64,000 nucleotides of DNA from Bacillota bacterium. Its GTDB lineage: Bacteria > Bacillota > Clostridia > Lachnospirales > Lachnospiraceae. This document shows, piece after piece, positions 51,610 to 61,172 of this stretch; within the stretch, counting starts at the first letter, position 1, and each line of letters begins with the position of its first letter. The stretch is taken from the NCBI GenBank assembly GCA_023442465.1, contig JAEZZQ010000043.1:1-64000 (forward strand). Reading direction: 5' to 3'. The notes below the pieces were generated by a model. The model did not search any database. It saw nothing but the letters and a program-made list of their open reading frames with translations, and was not told where the DNA came from. Made by a program: the position numbers and the translations under genes.

Positions 51610-52470
51610 TTAGTTCTTCATTCCCGTCAATACGATACCTTCCACAAAACTCTTTTGTCCCAAAATGTAAATAACGATACCCGGTGCAATCGTCATACAG
51701 GTTGCCGCCATAGCGAGATTCCACTTTGTCCCGAAAGAGCCGGTAAAGTTGGTGAGTCCGATAGCAAAGGTCGTCTTTTCCATATCGTTAATATAAATTA
51801 GCTGCTGAAGCAAATCGTTCCAAATTTGAATAAATAACATCATTCCCACCACAACAATTGCCGGTTTTATCGCCGGTACCAAAATCGTCCATAAGGTGCG
51901 CATCCTCGATGCGCCGTCAATCGCTGCCGCTTCGTCCAGTTCCCTCGGTATGGTCATCAAGAACTGGCGGATAAGAAAAATATTGAAGAAGCCGCCGCCG
52001 GTCAAATAAGGAAGAATCAACGGCCAATAGGTTCCCCCCAAACCGAGTCCCTGCGTCCAGAATACATACAAGGGAATAAGCGTTACCATTCCCGGAAGCA
52101 GGATGGTTCCTACGCAAAGATTAAATATCAGCTTTTTGCCTTTAAAACGAAGTCTCGCAAAGGCATATCCGCAGAAAATCGCCGTAATGGTTCCTGCGCT
52201 TACCGCCGGGATGATTATAGTAAAGGTATTCTTAAAATATTTCCAGTAAAGAAAGCTCTTCAGCGCATCCGCATAATTCGACCACTTCCATTCATGAGGT
52301 ATGAAAGAAGGGGGATAAGCATAGAGTGTTCCGTTGCTCATCAAAGACGAGCGGAATATCCACCAAAGCGGTAACAGCACCAACGCTGAAAGGATAATTA
52401 CGACAAGCAATACGATTCTGTTTATGATTTGTTCCTTTTTCTTTCTGCTTCTTATCGATTTTCCGGCCAT
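51610..52470 (-). CDS. Carbohydrate ABC transporter permease (MalG/UgpE type)
   Basis: A 286-residue permease with six transmembrane helices, the conserved PPSFIPHEWKWSNY extracytoplasmic block and the EAA loop ELDEAAAIDGASRMRTLW that contacts the ATPase. The start at 52470 follows GGAGG and sits just past the stop of the partner permease. No ATPase is encoded nearby, so a shared MsmX-type ATPase is likely. Confidence 0.9.
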   Translation of the reverse strand: MAGKSIRSRKKKEQIINRIVLLVVIILSALVLLPLWWIFRSSLMSNGTLYAYPPSFIPHEWKWSNYADALKSFLYWKYFKNTFTIIIPAVSAGTITAIFCGYAFARLRFKGKKLIFNLCVGTILLPGMVTLIPLYVFWTQGLGLGGTYWPLILPYLTGGGFFNIFLIRQFLMTIPRELDEAAAIDGASRMRTLWTILVPAIKPAIVVVGMMLFIQIWNDLLQQLIYINDMEKTTFAIGLTNFTGSFGTKWNLAMAATCMTIAPGIVIYILGQKSFVEGIVLTGMKN

Positions 52471-52471
52471 C

Positions 52472-53392
52472 CTATTCGTCCTCCTCTCCAAAAAGTGCTG
52501 TTTTCTGTGTCGCAAACAATATGATCGTAAAAATTCCTACAAGAACAAAGAAGATTGCTGCATAAGCTGCCGCATATCCCATTTTCTTTTTTACAAACGC
52601 ATACATATAGATAACATAGGACATGAACATCGAGGCATTCTGAGGTCCTCCGTCCGTTAGCGCTAAAGACGGCGTAACCACCTGGAGATTTGTGATCAGC
52701 GCTGTCAGCAGATTGTAGAAAATAATCGGAGAAATGCTTGGAACCGTTACATTCCAAAAACGCTGCCATGCATTGGCCCCGTCAATTTGCGAAGCTTCTA
52801 TGTACACTCTCGGAACATTTTGAAGTCCCGCAAGAAAGATGACGATTAAATTACCGCTGCACCATATGGCTATCAGCGCCAGCGATGGGAGCACTTGACC
52901 GGGATTGTTCAAATATTGCTGGGGCGGAAGACCCAGCATGCGGTTCACGAAATTGAACAGACCATAATTCACTTCATACAGCCATTTCCACCCCGTAAAT
53001 ATACCGATAGCGGGAAGTAAATAAGGAATGAAGAAGATGGAACGCCAAAGCGTCCTTCCTATGATCTTCATATTGAGAAAGATAGCGATTACAAGAGAAT
53101 ATAAAATAGAACCGACTACCGTAAGCAAGGCAAAAATAACCGTCGCTTTCAACGAATCGAAAAAGTACACATCCTTCGTAAAAATTCGTATAAAGTTATC
53201 CAGTCCTACGAATTCAGGATCCTTTACGCCGTTCCACTTGAACAGGCTAAGTATAAATACCGCTATCGTCGGCAAATAACTGATGAGAGTCAATCCAAGA
53301 AACGCCGGAATAAGGCAAAGATATGCAGTTCTTGCCTCGTTTCGTCCAGCCCGCGATCTTTTGCTCTTCTCGGCTCCATATTTTTTATTCAT
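52472..53392 (-). CDS. Carbohydrate ABC transporter permease (MalF/UgpA type)
   Basis: A 306-residue permease with six helices, the LFKWNGVKDPEFVGLDNF block after helix 1 and the EAA loop YIEASQIDGANAWQRFW. It pairs with the downstream MalG-type protein. An intercistronic stem-loop separates it from the binding-protein gene. Confidence 0.9.
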   Translation of the reverse strand: MNKKYGAEKSKRSRAGRNEARTAYLCLIPAFLGLTLISYLPTIAVFILSLFKWNGVKDPEFVGLDNFIRIFTKDVYFFDSLKATVIFALLTVVGSILYSLVIAIFLNMKIIGRTLWRSIFFIPYLLPAIGIFTGWKWLYEVNYGLFNFVNRMLGLPPQQYLNNPGQVLPSLALIAIWCSGNLIVIFLAGLQNVPRVYIEASQIDGANAWQRFWNVTVPSISPIIFYNLLTALITNLQVVTPSLALTDGGPQNASMFMSYVIYMYAFVKKKMGYAAAYAAIFFVLVGIFTIILFATQKTALFGEEDE

Positions 53393-53432
53393 TTAAGCAC
53401 CTATCCTTCCATTCCTGCATTTCTTTCGTTAT

Positions 53433-53459
53433 CGCCCGCCGCATATTGCGCGGCGGGCA
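53433..53459 (-). other. Intercistronic stem-loop between binding-protein and permease genes
   Basis: GCCCGCCGC-atattgc-GCGGCGGGC, a 9-bp all-GC stem with no T-run. Such hairpins after binding-protein genes commonly protect the upstream mRNA and raise the binding-protein-to-permease ratio; that role is inferred. Confidence 0.7.
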
Positions 53460-53469
53460 GGCAGTTCTA

Positions 53470-54921
53470 CTACTCATTATATTCCGTAAAGATTTCATTT
53501 AACTCTTCCGCGTATTCATCCAATGCTTCCTGCGCGGTCTGATCTCCGGTCCATACGTAGGATAACGCCATAGTAAGCGTGCTGTTGAATTCCTCCGTTC
53601 CGTTTACGTAATACCATGCGGTAGACTGTGAATTATCTCTCGCATAATCTACCACTGCGGATTGATACATATCGTGCTCTGGGAAGTTCTCATTATTGAT
53701 CCATTTATCGGTAAGTGCCTGATCCGTATACCAGGATTCCAAAATAGGCATCCATGTCCCTGCTTCGATCAATGACCATGAATTCTCCTCCTGATAATAC
53801 CATTTCAACCATGTCATAGCTTCCTGCGGGTGTTCTGTCTGAGAAAATACTACGTTCGGTCCGCCTGTGCATATAGTCACTTTATTTTGGAAATAAGGAA
53901 GAACTCCTACGCCGTATTCAAACTGTGCATCCGGGCCGAGGAAGGTTCCTACGTTCCATGCTCCGTCTGTAGACATAACCACTTTTTCCGTTCCGAGTGA
54001 AGTGTTCAAGGAGTTTGAAGCGTCGCTGACTTCAGGTGCACAATGATATTTTAAGGATAAATCGGCAATTGCCTGGATCGCATCCGCTGTTTCTTTGGAA
54101 TTAATGGTACATTCCGTACCGTCTGCGTTAAAATATCCGCCGCCGTTTGACAATGCCCATACTTCCATCTGCCATGCGAGCGTATTGATATTACATCCGT
54201 AAATTTCAACATTCTGAGGATCGAAAGCGGGATCCAGCGCATTTTTCCCATTGATATCCAGCGTCAGTGTCTGTGCGATCTTCACGAAGGTATTCCAATC
54301 CCAAGCCGCGTCTGCAGAAGCAGGCGGTGTAAACTCTGCCGGATCGAGATTCTGCTTCTCACATACTTCCTTGAGCAAATCGATGTTATACCACATATTT
54401 AAGACTTCGTTCGCTGCAGAATAAGCTACCGGCGTGCCCTTGAAGGTAAAGGTAAGGGACTCAAGCGGCTTCGCATCTCCTTCGCCGTACATATCGCTTA
54501 TGTCGTAAAGCAATCCATTTTCTGCAAAATCCAAAACGCCCGCTTCGCTCATAATACCGGTATCCGGCAATTCCCCTGCCGTAGCCATAGCATTCAGCTT
54601 CGTAACGTAATTGTCGTGGTCAATTTTCAATACTTCTACATAAATTTCATCCTGCTCCGAATTGAATTTGTCTGCCACTGCCTGGGTAGCCGCTGTTTCC
54701 GTGTCATTTCCCCACTGTGCATAGGTAATATGTACTTTGTTACCGTCGCTGGCCGTTTCCGCCTTGGGAGCCTCGGTTTTTTCCGTCTCCGCTGCCTCTG
54801 TCTGCGCCGCGCTCTCCTGAGTTACTGCGCTTTCCGTCTCCTGACTGCTTCCGCAGCCTGCCAGCATTGTTCCCGCCAAAAGCAGGGACATCGCCAAACT
54901 TACTAGTTGCTTTCTCTTCAT
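53470..54921 (-). CDS. Extracellular sugar-binding lipoprotein (family 1)
   Basis: A 483-residue lipoprotein: signal LAMSLLLAGTMLAGCGSS with lipobox LAGC, a Thr/Glu/Ala-rich spacer (to about residue 65), then a type 1 binding fold (HITYAQWGNDTETAATQAV, DGAWNVGTFLGPDAQFEYG). It captures a plant-derived oligosaccharide, probably an arabinoside given the GH127 neighbour. It is the second gene of the operon. Confidence 0.9.
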   Translation of the reverse strand: MKRKQLVSLAMSLLLAGTMLAGCGSSQETESAVTQESAAQTEAAETEKTEAPKAETASDGNKVHITYAQWGNDTETAATQAVADKFNSEQDEIYVEVLKIDHDNYVTKLNAMATAGELPDTGIMSEAGVLDFAENGLLYDISDMYGEGDAKPLESLTFTFKGTPVAYSAANEVLNMWYNIDLLKEVCEKQNLDPAEFTPPASADAAWDWNTFVKIAQTLTLDINGKNALDPAFDPQNVEIYGCNINTLAWQMEVWALSNGGGYFNADGTECTINSKETADAIQAIADLSLKYHCAPEVSDASNSLNTSLGTEKVVMSTDGAWNVGTFLGPDAQFEYGVGVLPYFQNKVTICTGGPNVVFSQTEHPQEAMTWLKWYYQEENSWSLIEAGTWMPILESWYTDQALTDKWINNENFPEHDMYQSAVVDYARDNSQSTAWYYVNGTEEFNSTLTMALSYVWTGDQTAQEALDEYAEELNEIFTEYNE

Positions 54922-55000
54922 AGTTTCCTCTCCTTTAATAATTTGATTTTTATTCCACGGTATTCGTTATTGAATACCGGCATAAACACTCCATTTTGAC

Positions 55001-56938
55001 CTAAAATTTTACTTTCTGCCACACTAACATCTCTCCGCCGCCCCGATTATTCCATAAGCAGTACGGGACCGCCTGAATCTTCGTTTCCTTTAGCTTAAAT
55101 CCCGGTTCGCCATACAGTTCGCCGCTTGAAATTCCTTCATTCTCCAGACGGCTCCCCTCATACTCCAGCACCGGTATATCTCCCACCAGTCCCTCCGCCG
55201 GCTCTTTCGGTTCGATCGGTTTGTGGATTTCCACATACACTCCGGCAAGATTTCTTCCATTTTCCTTTTCTTCCAAACAGTACACTAAAGGTCCCTTTAC
55301 CAAGGCTACTTTTCCGCGGTTCTCGCGAACGTTATCGCTGGCTGCCACCCACTTGGCATCTATTCCGAAGTAAACCGCAAGTTCATGCTTCCCGGCGTCT
55401 CCCGCCCCGATAATCATATATCCGGCTTCTTTCTCAGGCTCTATCAAATCTCCATCCAAGATTACCTTTACGCTCTTCGCATATTCGGGAACTCTTATCT
55501 TTATCTTAAGTTCTTTTGTCCCATCGTTCTCATAGTCGATTCTTACAACACCGTTTTGCAGCAGCTTGGAACCCATTTTCACATGCAGGCTGCCATCTTC
55601 TAACCCGACCTTGGCCTCTGACGAAATAAACTGATGAATAAACAGTGTATTTCCTTCCCTGGCATAAATATATTGTCCCAAAGATGCCAGCGTTCGGGCC
55701 ACATTGGTCGGACAGCAAGCCACGGAAAACCATTTCTGCCTATTCGCCTTCACGTGGTCCATATAGGTACGCTCCGTACAAAATTCCGGCACCACCTCTA
55801 AAGGATTCACATAAAAATAACGGTTGCCTTCTATATTGATTCCCGCAAGGACCGTATTATAGAGCGCCTTCTCGACGATATCGTAATACCTGGCATCTCC
55901 CGTCACTGCCGTCATCCGCTGCCCAAACATCATAAGCCCTATGGAAGCACAGGTCTCCGAGTAATTCGTCCGGTTGGGCAAATCGTAATCCACCGTAAAT
56001 CTTTCCAATAAGCCGCTGGAACCGACACCCCCGGTAATGTACATCCGCCTCTGTGTAACGTTATTCCAAATAGCCTTGCATGCCTCTAAAAGTTCTTTGT
56101 CCTGCCGCTCTCCGGCCAAATCCGCCATCGCGCTGCACATATACATAGCGCGGACGGCATGCCCTTCTGCTGTTTTTTGCTTCACCGGACGCATATGAGC
56201 CTGAGAATATGACAAGTCGTAATTATCGAATTCCGGAAAGAACTCATATCCGCCGCGCTGCCTGATTTCCTCAAGGAAATAACTGGGTTGCTTACCTCTC
56301 TCATCGATAAAGTAATATGCACAGTCCAAATACTTCTTATCTCCGGTAACCTTATAAAGCTTTATCAACCCCAGCTCCACTTCCTGATGCCCCGGATAGC
56401 CATGTATCTGGCCCTCCTCTTGACCGAAGACCCGGCAAATCAGATCTGCATTCTTTCTGGCAATATTAAGAAGGTGATCCTTCCCGGTGGCTTCATAATA
56501 TGCGGTTGCAGCCTCCATCAAATGTCCTGCGGTATATAGTTCATGCCCCTCTACCTGATTGCTCCATTTTTTTTCGGGAGCCATAATCGTAAAATATGTA
56601 TTCAAATATCCATCCGGCTCCTGCGCCCTGCCTACCAGTTCAATTATCTCATCTGCCTGACGCTCAAAAGCCTTGCCGGTTCCGTTATCGATGCAATAGG
56701 CCACCGCCTCCAGCCACTTATATAAATCCGTATCCTGAAAAACCACACCTCTGCGTTCTCCCTCCATCTCTCCGGCAGCTATCTTAAAATTAGCGATGCA
56801 ATAGGTTGGCATAGCCTCCTTCTGACGGTCATTCAACACTTCCCACTGATATTCCAAAATCTTATCCGCCACCTGCTTCGTATAACTGCCAAATAACGAA
56901 TCTGTAATCTTAATATTGCTCAACTTTATTTTTTCCAA
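55001..56938 (-). CDS. GH127 beta-L-arabinofuranosidase
   Basis: A 645-residue protein of family GH127 (former DUF1680). The zinc/cysteine catalytic site known from HypBA1 is recognisable as the Glu and Cys of NYSETCASIG and the double Cys of FSVACCPTNVART, one of which is the nucleophile. No signal peptide is present, so it acts on imported oligosaccharides. It is first in the leftward operon and divergent from the LacI gene. Confidence 0.9.
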   Translation of the reverse strand: MEKIKLSNIKITDSLFGSYTKQVADKILEYQWEVLNDRQKEAMPTYCIANFKIAAGEMEGERRGVVFQDTDLYKWLEAVAYCIDNGTGKAFERQADEIIELVGRAQEPDGYLNTYFTIMAPEKKWSNQVEGHELYTAGHLMEAATAYYEATGKDHLLNIARKNADLICRVFGQEEGQIHGYPGHQEVELGLIKLYKVTGDKKYLDCAYYFIDERGKQPSYFLEEIRQRGGYEFFPEFDNYDLSYSQAHMRPVKQKTAEGHAVRAMYMCSAMADLAGERQDKELLEACKAIWNNVTQRRMYITGGVGSSGLLERFTVDYDLPNRTNYSETCASIGLMMFGQRMTAVTGDARYYDIVEKALYNTVLAGINIEGNRYFYVNPLEVVPEFCTERTYMDHVKANRQKWFSVACCPTNVARTLASLGQYIYAREGNTLFIHQFISSEAKVGLEDGSLHVKMGSKLLQNGVVRIDYENDGTKELKIKIRVPEYAKSVKVILDGDLIEPEKEAGYMIIGAGDAGKHELAVYFGIDAKWVAASDNVRENRGKVALVKGPLVYCLEEKENGRNLAGVYVEIHKPIEPKEPAEGLVGDIPVLEYEGSRLENEGISSGELYGEPGFKLKETKIQAVPYCLWNNRGGGEMLVWQKVKF

Positions 56939-57043
56939 TCATCTCCCAGCCTTTCTGTTATATTTTTCTACTTTTTTATTTTATTTTCCCTCTTTTACTC
57001 TGTTTTTTCCTTATTTTTCTATTTTAATATCTGTTTTTATTTT

Positions 57044-57285
57044 AGTTAAACGTTTACTAATTAAAAATAAAAAATTATTATTTCTCTGTGTATATGCATT
57101 ATATTTGTTTTTATATTTATGTTAAACGTTTACTCTATCGTTGATTTATTCTAACATCCACATTATTATTTGTAAATACTGTTTGTTATTTTTGTTAAAT
57201 ATATAACATTTATCCTTATCACTTTTGTATAAATTGAACATCCAACTCCTTTGCCTTGCTTTTCAACTTGTAAAACGTTTATCCT
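57044..57285. promoter_or_regulatory. Three LacI-type operators in a 390-bp divergent promoter region
   Basis: AGTTAAACGTTTACT (57044-57058), GTTAAACGTTTACT (57121-57134) and GTAAAACGTTTATC (57272-57285) share the palindromic core AAACGTTT with the central CG typical of LacI-family sites. They lie between the GH127 operon and the divergent LacI gene, the third about 45 bases before the LacI start. The rest of the 56939-57329 region is strongly AT-rich with no gene. Confidence 0.75.
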
Positions 57286-57329
57286 GAATATATAATATAA
57301 GCAAATGTATTTATCGAGGTGGAAATTTT

Positions 57330-58370
57330 ATGGCAAATATGAAAGACATTGCAGACAAAGCGAATGTTTCTATTGCGACCGTTTCCAAGGTTTTAAACGG
57401 TATCGGCGGAATAAGCAGCGAGACGACGGAGCTGGTGCTTTCCATTGCGGAAGAATTGAATTACCGTCCGAATCTTTATGCACGGAACTTAAAAAAAGGC
57501 CAGAGTCATTCTCTTGGCATCATATCGGAGGACATTACTGTCTTTAATACACCGCCTATCATAGATGGAATAGGTGCCTGCTGCGAAGAACGGAACTATC
57601 ATTATCTGCTGGAAAATCTCCGTCTCCACAAGCTGAGCATCGATCCTGTCATTCACGCCGCCAAGTATAATCAGCTGACTGATGAGGCCATTGATCTGAT
57701 GCTTTCCATGCAGGTAGATGGGATCATTTATTTGAGCTGCCACAGCCATAAGGTCCTCGCGCATCCCTTGAACCAAAATATTCCTTTTGTCTGTGCCTAT
57801 TGCAGCAGTCCTAGTCTTTCTATCCCTTCCCTGCTTTACGATGACAGGAAGGCGGCTTATGAGGCTACCGGTCTGCTCGTCCGCCAGGGACATGCACGTA
57901 TTGGCTGCGTGACAGGTTCCTCTGACAGTATTCACATGAGAAACCGCCTGACCGGATATCAGGAGGCACTCTTTGAAAATGACATTCCTTATAATCCGCA
58001 TTTGACCATACAAGGCGATTGGAACAGAGACAGCGGATACCACGCGGCCGAAAAGCTGCTGAAACAGAATGTTACTGCGATTTTCTGCCACAATGATATA
58101 ATGGCAATGGGAATTATCGATTATTGTACGAAACAGGGAATAGAAATCGGCCGGGATCTGGCTCTTATCGGTTTCGATAACCTGGAGATCAGTACGGTAT
58201 GCCGCCCGACGCTTTCTACCGTGGAGCTTCCGCTTTTCGACATTGGCCACGCTTCTGCCCGCATCCTGATCGACAAGATCGAAGGCACAAAAGAGCCTGC
58301 GATAGGGGAGATATATTTGGATTGCCAGATTATCGAAAGGGAATCGACACAGCTCTACCGGAAAAAATAG
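57330..58370 (+). CDS. LacI-family transcriptional regulator
   Basis: A 346-residue protein with the N-terminal LacI HTH and hinge (MKDIADKANVSIATVSKVL, then ELNYRPNLYARNL) and a periplasmic-binding-protein-like effector domain (IFCHNDIMAMGIIDYC, LALIGFDNLEIS). It is divergent from the GH127 operon and probably represses it and itself through the three operators upstream. The likely inducer is an arabinose-containing sugar. Confidence 0.9.
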   Translation: MANMKDIADKANVSIATVSKVLNGIGGISSETTELVLSIAEELNYRPNLYARNLKKGQSHSLGIISEDITVFNTPPIIDGIGACCEERNYHYLLENLRLHKLSIDPVIHAAKYNQLTDEAIDLMLSMQVDGIIYLSCHSHKVLAHPLNQNIPFVCAYCSSPSLSIPSLLYDDRKAAYEATGLLVRQGHARIGCVTGSSDSIHMRNRLTGYQEALFENDIPYNPHLTIQGDWNRDSGYHAAEKLLKQNVTAIFCHNDIMAMGIIDYCTKQGIEIGRDLALIGFDNLEISTVCRPTLSTVELPLFDIGHASARILIDKIEGTKEPAIGEIYLDCQIIERESTQLYRKK

Positions 58371-58372
58371 CA

Positions 58373-58391
58373 GAACAAAAGTGTGCTTCGA
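58373..58391. repeat. Fragment of structured repeat family B
   Basis: AGAACAAAAGTGTGCTTCG matches the left end of the family B element (39353-39371) at all but one position. It overlaps no gene and lies right after the LacI stop. Confidence 0.5.
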
Positions 58392-58417
58392 ATCTTGTTT
58401 TTTACTGTAGGATATGC

Positions 58418-58450
58418 AGCAGCTTATCAATAAGATAAGCTGCTTTTTAT
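58418..58450 (+). terminator. Rho-independent terminator of the LacI gene
   Basis: AGCAGCTTATC-aataa-GATAAGCTGCT followed by TTTTATTTT. Confidence 0.88.
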
Positions 58451-58518
58451 TTTGCTTATTACAATACCGGAAGTATGTAACTGGTAATATATAACATTCA
58501 GGAAGCATTGACACATAA

Positions 58519-58560
58519 GGTCTAACGTGATAGACTTTTATTAGTTTAACGGATTAGACC
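58519..58560. promoter_or_regulatory. Candidate BlaI/MecI-type operator
   Basis: GTCTA-acgtga-TAGAC (58520-58535) is a short dyad, and GGTCTAA (58519-58525) is mirrored by TTAGACC (58554-58560) just before the BlaI ribosome site. Repressors of this family bind such dyads in their own promoter. Confidence 0.5.
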
Positions 58561-58573
58561 AAGGAGGCATTGT

Positions 58574-58936
58574 ATGGAAAAGTCAAAAGTATTTGAAAGT
58601 GAGTATCGATTTTGTCTGCTGCTGTGGGAGCATGAACCGATAAAAAGCACTGAACTGGTAAAGCTTTGTGAAGAACGGTTGGGATGGAAGAAAGCGACAA
58701 CTTATACCGTAATAAGAAGATTGAGCGATCGAGGGATTGTAAAGAGTGAAAATGCCGTTGTTACAAGCATTGTATCGAAGAGCGACGTTCAAGCCGCAGA
58801 AATTGATGATCTGGTAGAAAAGACGTTTGAGGGTTCCATACCGGCATTTATTGCAGCATTTACAAAGAGAAAGAAATTATCAGAAAAAGAAGTCAACGAG
58901 CTTCGTCAAATGCTCGATTCATATGGAGAGGAATAG
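58574..58936 (+). CDS. BlaI/MecI-family repressor
   Basis: A 120-residue winged-helix repressor: YRFCLLLWEHEPIKSTEL, GWKKATTYTVIRRLSDRGIV, then a helical dimer/cleavage region. These repressors are removed by the partner BlaR1-type protease. The gene is three bases before the BlaR1-like gene and begins after AAGGAGG. Dyad symmetry upstream suggests autoregulation. Confidence 0.9.
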   Translation: MEKSKVFESEYRFCLLLWEHEPIKSTELVKLCEERLGWKKATTYTVIRRLSDRGIVKSENAVVTSIVSKSDVQAAEIDDLVEKTFEGSIPAFIAAFTKRKKLSEKEVNELRQMLDSYGEE

Positions 58937-58939
58937 TTT

Positions 58940-60733
58940 ATGGAGATATTATTTCTTAAATTGTTAAATATGAGTATTTCTGCCAGCTGGATGATTCTTG
59001 CAGTCATACTATTGCGAGGAGTCTTATATAAAGCGCCGAAATCCATGCGCAGGTTTCTTTGGCTTTTAGTAGGGATACGATTAATTTGTCCATTTTCCAT
59101 AGAAAGCGCAGTAAGTCTTATTCCGAATACAGAAGCAGTCCAGGCGGAAAGAATCTATTTTTCTGATGCGCCGGTAACTGATACGGGAAGTACAATTATT
59201 GAAACAGCAGACAGTTTCCATATAGCAGATGCGATAGCTCCGTCACCGGAAGCCAGCATGAATCCATTTCAGGCAGTCATCTTTATGGCGGCTGTTGCCT
59301 GGATTATAGGAATGCTCATAATGTTTTTTTATACTGTTATGAGCTGGATGAGCTTAAGGAGAAGGGTATGTACGGCAATTCATTTAAGAGATAACATCTG
59401 GCAAAGTGAGTTGGTGGATTCTCCTTTCATTTTAGGATTATTTCATCCACATATATATATTCCTTCCTATCTGGATAATGAGCAGCTTTCTTACGTAATT
59501 GCACATGAAAACTCTCATATAAAGCATTGCGACCACTGGATTAAGCCAGTTGGGTTTTTATTGCTTGAAATATATTGGTTCAATCCTTTCATTTGGCTGG
59601 CATATATATTGCTTTGCCGGGATATAGAATTCGCTTGTGATGAACGTGTAATCAAAGAGATGAATCCTTCAGAGAAAAAGGCATATTCCAGCACGCTTCT
59701 TTCCTGCAGCATCACAAGAAAATCGATTGCTGCATGTCCGCTGGCATTTGGTGAAAATAGTATAAAAGCAAGAATTAAGTCAGTACTAAGCTATAAAAAG
59801 CCAACGCTTTGGATAATGTTTGCAGCTATTATTTCGTGTACTATAGTTGGAGTATGCTTTTTGACAAATCCACGGGAATCAAAGGACCCCCAGAATAATA
59901 GCCTGAATGCGCCAGACTCCATGGCAGAGGGCTCAGATGCGGCCAATGCGGGCAAAGAGGGCTTGGATGGCTCGGGCACAGTGGGATTAGATACGGATGA
60001 GTCAGGTACAGAGGGCTTAAATGCAGATGATTCGAATAATGAGGCGGTAAATGGAGCAAAGCAATTTGTGGAAGCTTGGGGAAAAGCGTTCTGCCAAAGA
60101 GATGGAAATTATATTGCCGAGCATATATCGGACGATGTGGAGTCTGAGCTTAGCAAGGATTTGCTGGTTGTCGGAGAGGACTATTATTCATTTGGTTTTT
60201 CAAGCCCGTGGCCGATGTTCACGGAAAATGATTATCATATTGAATCCCTGGACGAAGACAAAGCAGAGATTATCTACTATGCATGGACATCTGAACCTCA
60301 TGTGACTGTTTGGAGAGAAACTATAAAATATACGATAGAGGACGGCGTCTATACAGTTATCGATGAAGAACTGTTATATCTGGATAATATTGATACCGCA
60401 AAAGAGTTTACTTTAGCAAACCCGGAAGGTGTTATCACAAGAATGATGGATTATCAGTATAATGGAGCCGGAGAGATATTGAATCAGAATGCATTATCTT
60501 CGGAAATGCCAGCATATACAGAATTGTTTGAGCCTGACAGAGCTGCTATCCGTCTTCTGAATCTTTTGGATGATCCGGATAAAGTAAAGGTAACGGCGGA
60601 TACGAATGCGGAGAATACGGTATCGCAGGTTGTAATTTATTTTAAAGAGGACGGTACAAATGTGGAAATAACAATGATAAAGCCGTTTGGCAAAGATGGG
60701 ATATGGGTTCCGAAGACAAAAATCACTTCATAA
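58940..60733 (+). CDS. BlaR1/M56-family sensor protease with non-penicillin-binding C-terminal domain
   Basis: A 597-residue protein. Four transmembrane helices surround an M56 zinc-protease domain with the HExxH motif in VIAHENSHIKHCDHW and the third-ligand region DIEFACDERVIKEM. After the last helix (about 290-312) comes a Gly/Asp/Ser-rich spacer with repeated DESGTEGL-type units, then a C-terminal domain of about 230 residues. This lacks the SxxK and KTG motifs of penicillin-binding sensors and looks like a DUF4829-type NTF2-like fold. It probably senses something other than beta-lactam and relieves BlaI repression. Confidence 0.85.
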   Translation: MEILFLKLLNMSISASWMILAVILLRGVLYKAPKSMRRFLWLLVGIRLICPFSIESAVSLIPNTEAVQAERIYFSDAPVTDTGSTIIETADSFHIADAIAPSPEASMNPFQAVIFMAAVAWIIGMLIMFFYTVMSWMSLRRRVCTAIHLRDNIWQSELVDSPFILGLFHPHIYIPSYLDNEQLSYVIAHENSHIKHCDHWIKPVGFLLLEIYWFNPFIWLAYILLCRDIEFACDERVIKEMNPSEKKAYSSTLLSCSITRKSIAACPLAFGENSIKARIKSVLSYKKPTLWIMFAAIISCTIVGVCFLTNPRESKDPQNNSLNAPDSMAEGSDAANAGKEGLDGSGTVGLDTDESGTEGLNADDSNNEAVNGAKQFVEAWGKAFCQRDGNYIAEHISDDVESELSKDLLVVGEDYYSFGFSSPWPMFTENDYHIESLDEDKAEIIYYAWTSEPHVTVWRETIKYTIEDGVYTVIDEELLYLDNIDTAKEFTLANPEGVITRMMDYQYNGAGEILNQNALSSEMPAYTELFEPDRAAIRLLNLLDDPDKVKVTADTNAENTVSQVVIYFKEDGTNVEITMIKPFGKDGIWVPKTKITS

Positions 60734-60745
60734 CGGTCAAAAAGA

Positions 60746-60788
60746 GGGCTATCGCCAAGCTAACTATTTTTAGCCGGTGCGATAGCCC
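60746..60788. terminator. Probable terminator after the BlaR1-like gene
   Basis: GGGCTATCGC (60746-60755) pairs with GCGATAGCCC (60779-60788); a short CTTTTT follows. It lies between convergent genes and could serve both. Confidence 0.6.
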
Positions 60789-60820
60789 AAAACTTTTTAG
60801 GCCTCTTTCTATCTCAGCCT

Positions 60821-61135
60821 TTATCTCCTGTTCAGCGGTCCTTTATAGCCGGAGATTCCGCCGATATTTTCCGCCTGATATCCTTGCTTTTTAAGCCATG
60901 CGCAGGCTTGTGTGCTGCGTGCGCCGCTTTGGCAATATACGAATAGGGGGATTTTTTTATCGAGCCTTATGGACTCTATTTTATTTAATGGAATATTTTT
61001 GCTCTGAGGAATATTTCCATGGGAAAATTCCTCAGGGGTCCTTACATCCAGCAAAACTGCGCCTTCCGTTTTTTTAAAGCGCTCTACTCCTTCATTGATC
61101 GTTCCTGTTATTCGTAGTAAATCAAAAAGTCCCAT
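60821..61135 (-). CDS. Rhodanese-like domain protein
   Basis: A 104-residue single rhodanese domain: VLLDVRTPEEFSHGNIPQS, and the active-site loop VYCQSGARS with the catalytic Cys. It carries sulfane sulfur or acts as a persulfide carrier; the partner is unknown. The start at 61135 follows AAGGA; an ATG nine bases upstream is possible. Monocistronic. Confidence 0.85.
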   Translation of the reverse strand: MGLFDLLRITGTINEGVERFKKTEGAVLLDVRTPEEFSHGNIPQSKNIPLNKIESIRLDKKIPLFVYCQSGARSTQACAWLKKQGYQAENIGGISGYKGPLNRR

Positions 61136-61172
61136 TTTTATCATTCCTTTCTTTCGTGCTTTTTGCTTGGAA

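Noticed and set aside
57489..58514. 341-codon open frame antisense to the LacI gene
   Set aside because: Shadow of a clear LacI coding sequence; no start signal or family resemblance.
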